This document shows, one piece after another, positions 52,550 through 63,090 of a stretch of 64,000 bases of DNA. Every line of letters starts with the position of its first letter. Position 1 is the stretch's first letter. The translations under genes were made by a program, and so were the position numbers. The stretch is taken from assembly GCA_964036665.1 (NCBI GenBank), contig OZ038530.1:5532501-5596500 (forward strand), given 5' to 3'. The stretch is from Gordius sp. MW1. Taxonomy: Eukaryota; Nematomorpha; Gordioida; Gordea; Gordiidae. Under the pieces are notes generated by a model. It was not told the DNA's origin and made no database searches. It saw only the letters and a list, made by a program, of their open reading frames with translations.

Positions 52550-53490
52550 TTGGCCGTCCGCTGGCTGCTGACCAATGAAAAAAATGACCATTGGCCAAAA
52601 TGTGAATCGAAATTATTATTTTCGTTTTTTTTTGACTATTATGATTGTTCCTGTTTCTACCATTCCTATTATGACTTTTTGGCCGTCCGCTGGCTGCTGA
52701 CCAATGTTATATAATAAACATAAATAAAAGTTGTTTACTTTTAATTGCTATGCAATTTAACTAGTTTTTGGGTTAGAATCCCGGAGTTTTTTTGACTCTT
52801 ATGATTGTTCTTGTTACTATCATTGATAATAAGACTTTTTGGCCGTCCGTTGGCTGCTGACCAATGAAAAAAATGACCATTGGCCAAAATGTGAATCCGA
52901 GTTTATTTTTTCGTTTTTTTTTTGACTATTATGATTTTTTTTTGACTATTATGATTGTTCCTGTTACTACCATTGCTATTATGACTTTTTGGCCGTCCGC
53001 TGGCTCCTGACCGATGGAAAAAATGACCATTGGCCAAAATGTGAATCGAAATTATTTTTTTCGTTTTTTTTTGACTATTATGATTGTTCCTGTTCCTACC
53101 ATTGCTATTATGACTTTTTGGCCGTCCGCTGACTGCTGACCAATGGAATAAAATGACCATTGGCCAAAATGTGATTCGAAAATTTTTTTTTCGTTTTTTT
53201 TTGACTATTATGAATTTCTATCCACTTTACCGTGTCCTGGCTGCTGACCAATGGAAAAAAATGACCATTGGCCAAAATGTGATTCGAAACTTTTTTTTTC
53301 GTTTTTTTTACTCTTATGAATTTATATCCACTTTTACCGTGTGCTGGCTGCTGACCAATGGAAAAAATGACCATTGGCCAAAGTGAGCATCAAAATTTTT
53401 TTTTCCGTTTTTTTGGCTATAATTGACTTATAGAGTATCTGTTGGTACTGACCAATAGAGAAAAAGTGACCATTGGCCAAATTTTTGATT
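52550..53490 (-). repeat. Tandem repeats with CCAATGG dyads, right arm (inverted)
   Basis: Mirror image of the left-arm array: TGACCATTGGCCA recurs about seven times on the plus strand with the same spacer words in reverse order, so the two arms can pair along their length. Unit differences between arms are small substitutions and indels. Confidence 0.85.
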
Positions 53491-54146
53491 TTTTTAATTA
53501 AAAATTGTTCAAATTCAACAAAAAATTTCTCCCAACAATTCTGCAAATTCTTAACATTGTGTTGTTTTATAATATAATGTTTGTTAGACCCATAATCTCT
53601 AAAGGCCATAAAAACTAATGTAATACGCAACTAGATGCAAACACTAAATCTAACCCTAACCCTTGCCTATATTACATTTTGCCTTTATTACATTTTGCCT
53701 ATAATGAAAAATTTGTATAAATAATTAATTAATCATTAGTCATTTAATACCCCCCTATAGGCATTCTCGCCCCTTCCCACCTTTCTCGCCCATAAATTGC
53801 ATAGCAAATATGATACATTTATACGAAGTACAGATGAGTCGTCCCCCCTTCCCTTCCCCTCTTCCCTTCCCTTCTCCCCCTTCCCACGAGGGCCGAAGGC
53901 CCGAGTTTTAGTTTCTATCAATGAGTATGGGAGAATATTAACAATTTTCGGAGAGTAAAAATAAATTTACACTGTTTATCAAATCAGGAAAAGGTTAGGA
54001 TGCTTCCCCCTATGCCTTTGAAATAACCATGCTAAAAACTACTGACTTGTATAATTAAATGCAATATAAAAAATTTACGTTCTCAAAAAAAATGAATAAG
54101 ATGTTCTCATTAAAAATATTCTTTTTATTAAGCATTTTTCGCGAAT

Positions 54147-55060
54147 GGGGGAGACCGGGGCTAGTAGCCCGAGGTTACTATTATCTTTGTAATTATTATT
54201 TAAAATAATAATGATATATAATTAAAATTTAAACCATATGTGTATTTTCTTATAAGGTATAAGTAAAAAATTTTTGTTTAGAAAAAATGAAATTTAAAAT
54301 TTTTATAAAAGAAAAACGATTTTCCGGGGCTATTAGTAGCCTTGACAAAATTTTGTATTTTGCACATAAAATTTTTTTGGCTTTATATTTTGGACTAATT
54401 TATATTTTACCGTAAAAAGGGATATTTTTTTATAAAGACCGTATTAAATTTTGTTCGCAATATAACATGTTAAATTATCAATTATTTATAAAAATAGGGG
54501 TTCGAGGCTAGTCGGAGAGGTGTAGTGCTAGCCATTTTTCATTGTGTCTTACAAATAACAAGATTTAAAAAACAAAAATTTTTGTTTAATAATCCAATTT
54601 AGTGTAATTAGGAATAGAAATTGACCATAATTATACTTTAAAAAACGATAAAAGTTTTTTCCATTGCAGAATTCGTCTTTAAGGGTACTTAAGTCAGATT
54701 GTCATCTTGACTCTTTTTTTTATAAAATACAATCATATTACATTTGCATTTTCTATGTTTTTTATAATGAAACAATCATTTTATCGATTTGAGTTAGCAC
54801 ACACTAATAAGAAGTGAAAACGTCAAGGTTAGTCTATCCCCTAAACAGGGCTATAACTAGCCCCGGGAACTTTAAAATTTCAAGGATTTTTGATTTTTTT
54901 AACTTAGGTTATGAAAATACTATAAGCAATTTTTTCACAATTCTTTTCCCTGTAGTAAAAATAGATTATAAAAATGTATTCCAATAAAAAAATTATAAAA
55001 AACTTTATTTTTTTTAAACGTGATTTAATTTTATATGGCTATTTAGTCCACGGTCTCCCC
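54147..55060. mobile_element. 914-bp element with GGGGAGACCG inverted ends
   Basis: Left end GGGGGAGACCGGGGCTAGTA, right end (complement) GGGGAGACCGTGGACTAAAT. Further copies of GGGGCTA.TAG / CTAGCCCCGG words lie inside (54328, 54500, 54860). AT-rich interior without an ORF. The target duplication is not evident (CGAAT left, TATAT right), so the superfamily is open. Confidence 0.6.
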
Positions 55061-55450
55061 TATATCCCAGAAAATTGTTCAGTAAAAAATCCCCTATAAT
55101 GATTTTACTAATATCTTATTTGAATGTTAAAATCTATGTTGCTTTCGTTAAGTTTATTATTTTATCATTAAAATTTTGAATATAATATTTTTATTAATCG
55201 AAAAATGGTTTTCAATACTATAATTGAACACAGCTAATAACTGCTATTCACATTGAGACTTAAACTGTTAAACGCAGAGAGTAACTAAGTATGCTTGAAT
55301 CTATTATAAAGAATTTCAAAAATTTCTCCTTTTTTGTTCGCAAATGCAATAATTGATAAAATTACCTAATCTAAGCCATAAAACTGATGATGCTAATTAT
55401 TAAGAACAATAAACGTGCACAATTTAAGAAAGAGAGTAGCACACAGGTTG

Positions 55451-58400
55451 TCATTTGGAATAATATTCGTAATCGCCTTCGTGTTCTTTTAGGTATTCAT
55501 AGGATCCTTCGTAATCGTAATCCTCGGGATCCTTCATACTAGTGCCGCCGGACGCGCTACTCGCACTCCTTCCCGTTTCGCTACCATATGCATCAATGTC
55601 GCGAAAAAGGTAAAAAGTCATATCTTGTGGAGAATCGTATGCGTACAAAGGATCTTTCATTAGATCCGCGCTAATCGTGTATTCGTACGAATAGGAGTAT
55701 TGGTACTTGTAATCGAAATCGTAATATTCACCGTAAAAGTAATTCATGTAAGCTTTGACCAAGTTTATATAAGTTTTTGACTTGGCGGTAGTCCGGAATG
55801 GAGTGCGGCGAGGTATTTTGTTTGCCATTTCAAGGCACAAAATTAACTTGTCCCTAGGCGGTATCAGGGGAGGACGTAAAAACTGTTTGTACTTCCAAGG
55901 CATAGCCTTAACCGGGTCTTACATAATTTAAAAAAATCCATTTAACAACTTTGATTTTTACTAATCGGTTAAATCAAATAAATTATTAATAAAGTAATTC
56001 AAAGTAAAATTAATAAATGGTATCTTACCGTATTTCCAATATCTTTTGACAGCAAATACAAAGACCAATAGTATGATTATAATAAGAAACACAAAGATCA
56101 GGGCTAAAAAGGTGGGGCTTTTGATGAAGGGAAGAGCAACTTTGAAAATTTCTGCACAATTGCCTATGGAATGTAAAGTAACAACTAACTATCTTTATAA
56201 TAAATGAGCTTGAATTAAATTTGAAATTTATTTATTAAGGCTATTAGTAGAGGGTTTTTATGCATATTCAGATGATTTTAAATTTATATTAAATTATTAG
56301 CGTATGTCAAAAAAGATCATAGTTTTTATCCAATTTTTAGTCAAGTTGAGTTAAATTAAATAATGTCGTTCAAAATCCTGGCACCAAAAAAACTATTTGG
56401 TTTCAAACAGAAATTTTGAAGGAAACATCGTTTATTAAACGCTAATAGCATTATTACCATCTTCGACGTTAATCGTAAAAGATTTCTGAATAATCGGGAT
56501 TGCATCTCCATTACTAAATGTATGATTAGTATTGTCCAAAGTAAGACGCGTTAGGGTGACCGACACGTCTCCTCGCGTATCGTTGAGATAAAGTTTCATG
56601 CTCACTTTTTGGTAATCCTCGCTATAAAGAGCAAGTTTTACATCTTTGAACAAAAAAACATTTATGTACCTGCCATAATCAACATTAAGACGGATAAAAT
56701 GAGCCCCATATCTGTTTTGGTATCTCTGTGAAAGCTGTTTGATCAATGAGATTATATCACATAATATTTTGTATATTGATTAATATAAAAAAAAATAAAA
56801 ATGTTTAAGCTGCGCACCAAAACATGCAACGCTTTTCTGACGAGAAGTTTTTCCATGAGTGTGTCTGAACTTTTGCGGTCGATGTCGAATCTGATGGAAA
56901 GCATGCAATCGTATGTCTTGCGGCCTATATATCATTTAAATTGGTTAGTTGGAATCTGATGCAATCACAAACTAATGTAAAACAAAGCTTGTAAACGTGT
57001 ACCTGGAGAGCAAGTGTAGTAATGAATTTTTAAATCGTCCTTAACACATTTACATTCGCGATTTTGACAATCAGCACCTTCAGTTATAGCATTACACTCT
57101 TTGCTACTCTCACATGCTTCACCCAATTTCTTTCCTTAATTTTTGATAGAGAATAAACAAATAAAACGGTCATAGTTACATAGTGAAGAACAATCAGTGG
57201 CAGGATTGCCCGAGAGGAGGGGGGGTTTATTTTGTGTCAAAAAATTTCGATTAATTTACGCCGGTTTTGATAAAAATGCATTAATAATATCAACATTCTT
57301 ATGTTTGTACTTGGAAAAAGCATTAACATTTGAATTATTTAAATTTTATGACCCCGTTTCGGATGTGGTCTTTCTTCCACAAAGTTGCAAATTTTCAATT
57401 TTCCCAATATGTTAACCAGCGCCATTGTTTAATCTAGAGCTATGCGCGGGCTTTTTAGACTTACTCGGCCCACCAGCATACGAAAAATTTGAAAACTCGG
57501 GCCCGACCCGAACCCATTAAAATCAAATAACCCGAGCCCCGCCCGCTAATTTTTTTGCAAAGCACGGGTCCAGCCTGGACCTTTCCTGAAAAAGTTCTTT
57601 TGTTTTTCTGCTTTTTAGACGCAAATTTCATTAAATATTAAACAATCCATTATTTATATATTGAAAATGTTCAGAAATTAAAATGTTAAAAAATCATTAG
57701 TCGTAAACGAATATTATTTCAACAAGCCACCCGTATGTCAAATATAATTGAAAACTCTATGCAAGGTTAATTTTATTTTGCAAAAATACCTAGTTTTGTT
57801 AATTTTCAATCTTATTTGAATCAAACCTTTGGACTTAAAATGTAAATTTTGTAAAAAAAATGGCGAGAAAAATAAATAAGAATTAAATCATTATTGAAAA
57901 ATTCTAATTATTATAAAATATGGAAACACACCATTATAGACACAAAGTACAAAAAAAATAATTTAATTTCCAAATTTTTAAAACTTTAACTTTGTCTCTG
58001 CCAACTACATTTGCCTTAATAAAGTTTGCTACGTCACGAACATCTAAAAGTACTTACACTCAGGTTCTGGTGAAAAATATGAAGCATTCATGAATGAAGG
58101 GTGAAAACACCCTTTAAAATAATCATTTACTTTGTGTATTATTTATTTGTATATTAGTACTAGGCTCTTCTCTAGTAGTATTAACAATAACATTTCTAAG
58201 AGCAAGAAATCTAAAGTAAATTTAAATTAGCAGTTAAACGCTTTGAAAAATTAGACTTTTAATTATTATTATTATACTAAAATTTGGCTTGTATATAGAG
58301 CCCTGCACGGACTGCCCGAAGCCCGACCCGAGCCCGACCCAATCGGGCTTTGGACCGGGCTCGGGCAATATTTACTAAAACAATCGGGCCTCGGGCTCGG

Positions 58401-60070
58401 GTCGGGCCTGATGAGGCGGCCCGACCCGATGCCCGAGTCCTGCCCGAATCTACTAAAGCAAACTAATCTTTTTTAAAATATGATTTAAACAAACTCAACT
58501 CGATATTAAATAATTATCTTCGTACACCATACCTAATATAAGTTCCAAGCTTAAGCAATTTTCCCTGTCTGTTATAATATTATGACCTAAAATGCAAATC
58601 TTATTTAAATATATTATAGTAGCTGTAACTTTAGAAAAAAAATAAGGAAATAATTTTAAAAGTTTTTATTTTGAACCGTTAGATAAAATATTTTTATAAA
58701 GTTAGATTTCCAGTTTTAAATTATTAGCTGAATATAGCGAGTGAAAATGAAAATTTTATTTCAAACTCATTTAGAGTATAATAACAATTTAATGCATTAT
58801 GTATATATATATGGATGGTAAAATAATTTTCAAAATTTAAAAAATAATTTTATGAAAATTTTATATATTAAAAATCGAGTCGGGCTCGGGTCGGGCCAGA
58901 AATAAAAAAATCGTTCGGGCTCGGACCAAGTTCGGGCAGATAAAATTTCATTTTGCAGGGCTCTACTTATATAGCATCTTCCTCTTCTATTTTAGAGGTT
59001 GAGATTAGAGAATTAATTAAGAACTCAATAACTTTTAATTTTATAAGACGCACTAGGCACGGAAACTTTATATATAAATAGTTTTACAATTCGTAGATTT
59101 TTATCTAAAATTTAATCTCAAATTAGTTAAGTTAATTAGTTATTTCTATCAGCCCAAGAGTAACTAGAGTCCTATTTAATTGAGTTTCTCCATAAAATAC
59201 GATTTTTTTTTTGATTTTTTGTCAATGGGGGGGGGGGGGGCATGCTCAAGCCATTGAGAACAATATATTTAAAACAAATTAAACATACAAAAGGCAATTA
59301 CGAGACGAGGCTCTTGGTATATTTTAGGTTAGTTGGCTTTTATATATATATGAGAGTATAATTTTTACCCAAGTTACATTTTCCAGCTTTTTCGAACATA
59401 CCACGCTCGCATGAACATCTGATGTACAAACAAGTAAAACCTGAACCTAGATTGACGCATTGTTCTTTACTATCACAATATGTTCCGGCTTTCCTATCTT
59501 CCACATTCATTAAAAAAATAATTTTAATTTAAAAAAGTTACTAAGATAACCGAGATTGTTTCGGCTGAAAACTGTTTATATTGATAAATTCTAATTTTTA
59601 AATTATCATTTTGAAATACGCAAAAGAGTAGGCCCTCTCAGGTGGTATGCTTTATTTTAAGAATAACTTTTTGCAATGGGCTTTTTAATGACTTAAATAC
59701 CAAAAATTATCACCATGGGAAGCAGATTTAAATTAAAATGGGAGTTTGATGAGGCACATTAATGTGTTTACCCGAAGCATTAGATAAAATAACATTTATG
59801 TCACCGTATTAATTAAACTAATGATAGTTTGAAGTTGGTCACAAAAGCTAATAAATAATAATCTCACTGCATATTTAATTAATTAAAGGAGATAAAAGGA
59901 GATTATAAAACTTAAAGCGGCATAATATGTGTCTCTACTTGGCATGCATTCGTTAATTTTTGGGCTGAAATATCCGGTATTGCATTTACAAGCGCCGTTA
60001 ATGCATTTGCTGGAGCTGGTGAAAGTGTGACATTGATCATCGCGGGTGCATGGATTATCAAACGATGTTC
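55451..60070 (-). CDS. Single-pass membrane protein with EB/EGF-like modules (3' part)
   Basis: Seven exons chained by phase: complement join(59939..60070, 59369..59497, 57003..57134, 56818..56924, 56458..56734, 56029..56163, 55451..55917). Introns are phase 1 except the fourth (phase 0), typical of shuffled extracellular modules. The first three exons each encode one six-cysteine module with spacing C-x5-C-x8-C-x4-C-x-C-x10/11-C (for example CTRDDQC, CDSKEQC, CESSKEC), as in EB/EGF-like domains. Two exons encode a membrane-proximal domain of about 128 aa, family not recognised. Then come a transmembrane helix (FLALIFVFLIIIILLVFVFA) with a basic stop, and a 155-residue cytoplasmic tail that is very Tyr/Asp/Glu-rich, ending DYEYYSK. 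No signal peptide was found: the 5' exons lie upstream of 60070. The large third-intron region holds a hAT MITE. The acceptor of the second listed exon (GTGGAAG) is weak. Confidence 0.7.
57190..57605. repeat. Transposon debris in the EB-module gene intron
   Basis: CAGTGGCAGGATTGCCCGAG near 57194 looks like a hAT MITE left end. 57421..57600 has GCCCGACCCG / CCCGAGCCCCGCCCGC words like those near 360..490. No matching right ends or target duplications were found. Confidence 0.4.
58296..58965. mobile_element. 670-bp hAT MITE in the EB-module gene intron
   Basis: Inverted ends TAGAGCCCTGCA and TGCAGGGCTCTA. Flanks CTTGTATA (58288..58295) and CTTATATA (58966..58973) match 7 of 8. Subterminal GCCCGACCCGAGCCCGACCC arrays on the left and GGGCTCGGGTCGGGC on the right; AT-rich middle. 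Non-coding. Confidence 0.88.
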
Positions 60071-60606
60071 CTAACGTTAAATCAACAACAAAAACTTGAT
60101 AGACAACCTAAGTGTTTTTTACTAAATACGCCATTAAAAAGTAAGAGTTTATTAAGCTTATGTAAAGCATTAGAATTAACTTTGCAGGACTATATTAGTT
60201 TGCATCAGAGACCAGCGCGACGGGCCGAGCAACTGTCTTAAATTTAAATTTTCGGGGGGGCCCGGCTGGCACACTGATAAGTTTTGGGCAATTCTCGCAT
60301 AATTTCATTGAAAACTGTTGTAGTTGCTTACTACACGAGTATTTTCTTACCCCACCCTCATCTATCTCCACGATTAATTACGCATAGTAAGACCAGGTGC
60401 GCTGGCAAGGCAATTATGCTTGAAGGAGCGTACGGGGCATTTATTCCGTGAATTAATCACACACACAAACCCCCCCCCCCCCCCCATCATCTCTCTCTTA
60501 TTTATTAGTGTCTGTATACGCATCTTAATGTATATGCATATTAATGTATACGCATCTTGTGGTATGCGCGTAGTCTCTCTCCCACCATTGCTCTTTACGC
60601 GATATA
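60071..60606. other. Upstream of the EB-module exons; low-complexity and TE debris
   Basis: The next 5' exon of the EB-module gene was not found here. GGGGGGGCCCGGCTGGCACACTG near 60255 resembles a MITE end. (CA)n followed by C16 lies at 60460..60485. Confidence 0.4.
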
Positions 60607-60920
60607 TTATAACCATCATTATTTAGCTCGGATTTATTTATAGACGCGTAGTAATACAAACGCGTTTCTTTTCTTACCTTATAATTTATTTATATCTCAT
60701 GAATTTATCCTTTATTTCAATTAGAATAATGCCCAAGTAACCGCGCGAATTAGCGAAGCGTAATTATATTATATCTGAACGAAAAAGAGAAAAAAAATGT
60801 ATCAAGCGCGGATTGACATCATATGATTAATATGAACAAAAGAATCCCATAAAGAAAAGAAACGCGTTTGTATTACTAGGCGTCTATAAATAAATCCGAG
60901 CTAAATAATGATGGTTATAA
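60607..60920. mobile_element. 314-bp palindromic MITE with TA duplication
   Basis: Arms of about 65 bp are almost perfect inverted repeats: TTATAACCATCATTATTTAG inward to AATACAAACGCGTTTCTTTT, and the complement at the right end. The ends are flanked by TA on each side, as for Tc1/mariner-type insertions. No coding capacity. Confidence 0.75.
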
Positions 60921-61178
60921 TAAAAACATAGCATTTTATTTTGTTACTTTTTATTAGAGTATATCAAGAATGCTTAAAATGTTAAAATAACATAATTTTG
61001 CCACCCCTATCCAGTTGTTTATATATTCTTTGCCCGACTCTATTTCTTTCAGATCCCTAGCTCCGTTAATGGTTGAAATATTTATATTTATGTAACCATT
61101 TCATTGTTCGCAATACACATGTGCCGTCTAGACTTAAAAAAAGGCGGCATGCTATTTTCACACAATGTATGTATATTA

Positions 61179-63090
61179 GAGGTGTGCACGGATCAATTCG
61201 ATCCGTCCGAACTCGGATCGGATCGGTTCAACATTTTAATTTTAGAAGTCGGAACGGATCATACATTTTTTTTTAGTCGGATCAGATTTTCAATTTAAAA
61301 TAATCAATAATAAGTTCTAATTAATTAAATTAATAATTTTTAGCGTACCTTTTTATAATTTTCTTTGCATTCTTTTTTTACTTTACCATTTTTGATGCCC
61401 AATACCACCTCTCACCTTACTTACCCTAATATATTTATCAGTTCCCAAGCGTTTTTCCCTAGCTAGACTTTCTTGTTTGGCGAGAAAGGAGCTAGTGTTA
61501 ATGATAAATCAGCATCTCCCGTTTCCTCTTTAGCACATGCATTTCTTTCTACCTCAACTAAACTCAACTCCGAAAATGATCAATCACAATCTCCCCTTTC
61601 CTTAGAGCACACGCGTAGCTCCTTTCCCTCTTGATTCCGGGTAATCATGGATGGTGTAGCTTGCCTTCTTAGAAGCAATCTCCATGGAGCAGGGGTATTG
61701 TCGTTGACGAGATGTTGTGAGTCATGCTGACTTGAGGTGAAAAAATAATGGGGGGGGGGGTGTTGGAAATAATCATTGGGATTCGTAACAGCTAGCAACC
61801 TTCTTAATGAAAATGATACATACACCGGTTATGTTATCTGCAAGAAATGCCATCATATCTACACATAATTATTCGAGGTAGTTCCCATCTTTTGCATCAT
61901 AAATGTATTCCAAAAACTTCAGCTAAAAATACAATTGACAAATTTGTTACCAAACCTCTCGCTGAAATCACAAAATTAAAAAAAAATTTGAAAAGCATCT
62001 AATTTATTTTATTTCAAAAGATATTCGACTGTTTTCAATCGTTAACGGGGAAGGATTTAGAGCAATGCTCCAAGAAGCTCTGAACATTGGTGCCATTCAT
62101 GGTCATATAAACGTTGATGAATTACTTTCAGATAGGACTACCTTAAGTAAGAATACAGCAAAACTTGCAGATGTAAGTAGAAAAGCATTAATATTAGAAG
62201 TTACTCCCCCATTTAAAAGCAAAATCATGTTCAGCCACTCTCGACCTCTGGATAGATGACTTTGTCAAAATAAACTACTTAACATTTTCTTTACATTATA
62301 TATCCCTCGGAATCCTACATAAGCATATTCTTTTCACTTCAAAAATAGATGTTGAAAAAAAACAGGGGAAAATATTTTAAGAGAAATATCTGTAAATTTG
62401 AAAAACTTCACATCCCTACGGAAGATTGATAACTTACGTTACCGATCAGGGCTCTAACATGGTCAAAGCATTGCAAAATCATACGCGAATGAATTGCACG
62501 TCCCATTTACTGAATACAGTACTACGAAACGTATTCAATAAAATTTATTTTACATTCCATTACCCTCAAGTTAATGACTTGATAGAAGCATGCAAAAAGC
62601 TAACGACATATATGAAGCAAAGTGGCAAAAATAAATATTTAAATCATACATTGCATCAAGCAATAGAAACAAAATGGTGCTCCAGACTCGACATGTTTGA
62701 GAGCAGATTGAAAGAGTATAAGGAACTGACCACATATACTTCTATAGATATGCCAGAGAAGATAGATGTGATTGATAAAAATTTGCTGACCAAACTAATA
62801 GAAGTACTCCGGCCGTTTAAAAAGGCTTCATTAGTTCTGGAAGCTGATCAACACCCAACCTTTCACAATATTGATTCAATATTACCAATTACTCAGTGAT
62901 CTTTCACAATCAGACCACGAGCAAACCGATGATTTTAAAGAACATCACGAAATTAAAAAAGATATTTGTACCACCCTCAAGTCAAAATTTCTAATCACTC
63001 AACAAAATAAAATTGCCACATTTTTATGCCCAAATTATCGCTAACTCAGGTTGCTCCCCCCAAATGAGCGAGTAAGCGTCAGACTAAAAT
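61179..63090 (+). mobile_element. hAT element with frameshifted transposase, right end lost
   Basis: The left end TAGAGGTGTGCACGGATCAA and the following CGGATCGGATCGG words equal the 42057..42730 element. The transposase relic runs from about 61780: NLLNENDTYTGYVICKKC (BED-type zinc finger Cys pair), DIRLFSIVNGEGFRAMLQEA (about 62020), SATLDLWIDDFVKINYLTFS (near 62235, first catalytic Asp), ITYVTDQGSNMVKAL (62426, second Asp), MNCTSHLLNTVLRN, KWCSRLDMFESRL, then FLCPNYR near 63020. The 158-codon stretch from 62426 is open; frameshifts lie on both sides. The C-terminal dimerisation domain and right inverted end are missing; the GC-rich tandem repeat begins instead. Confidence 0.85.

Larger units (their letters stand above)
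49893..53907. mobile_element. Foldback-like composite palindrome, about 4 kb
   Basis: Two long inverted arms: about 50167..51735 and about 52262..53907. The outer ends are AACTCGGGCCTTCGGCCCTC and its complement GAGGGCCGAAGGCCCGAGTT. Next inward come a GGGAAGGGG-rich block, then a conserved segment (50425..50580, mirrored 53630..53480), then tandem repeats. The left flank 49910..50165 is itself repeated, inverted, in the centre at 51990..52253. A unique-looking spacer lies at about 51735..51945. Long terminal inverted repeats made of tandem units around a short middle are the hallmark of foldback (FB/Galileo-type) elements. No transposase is present. Translated ORFs here (for example LANGHFFSIGQ) only restate the repeat. 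Confidence 0.75.

Noticed and set aside
58068..58076. Possible 9-nt microexon between a good acceptor (TTTTCACCAG) and a GTAAGT donor in the EB-module gene
   Set aside because: Inserting it between the 59369..59497 and 57003..57134 exons keeps length modulo three but creates a TGA at the junction, so it was left out of the model.
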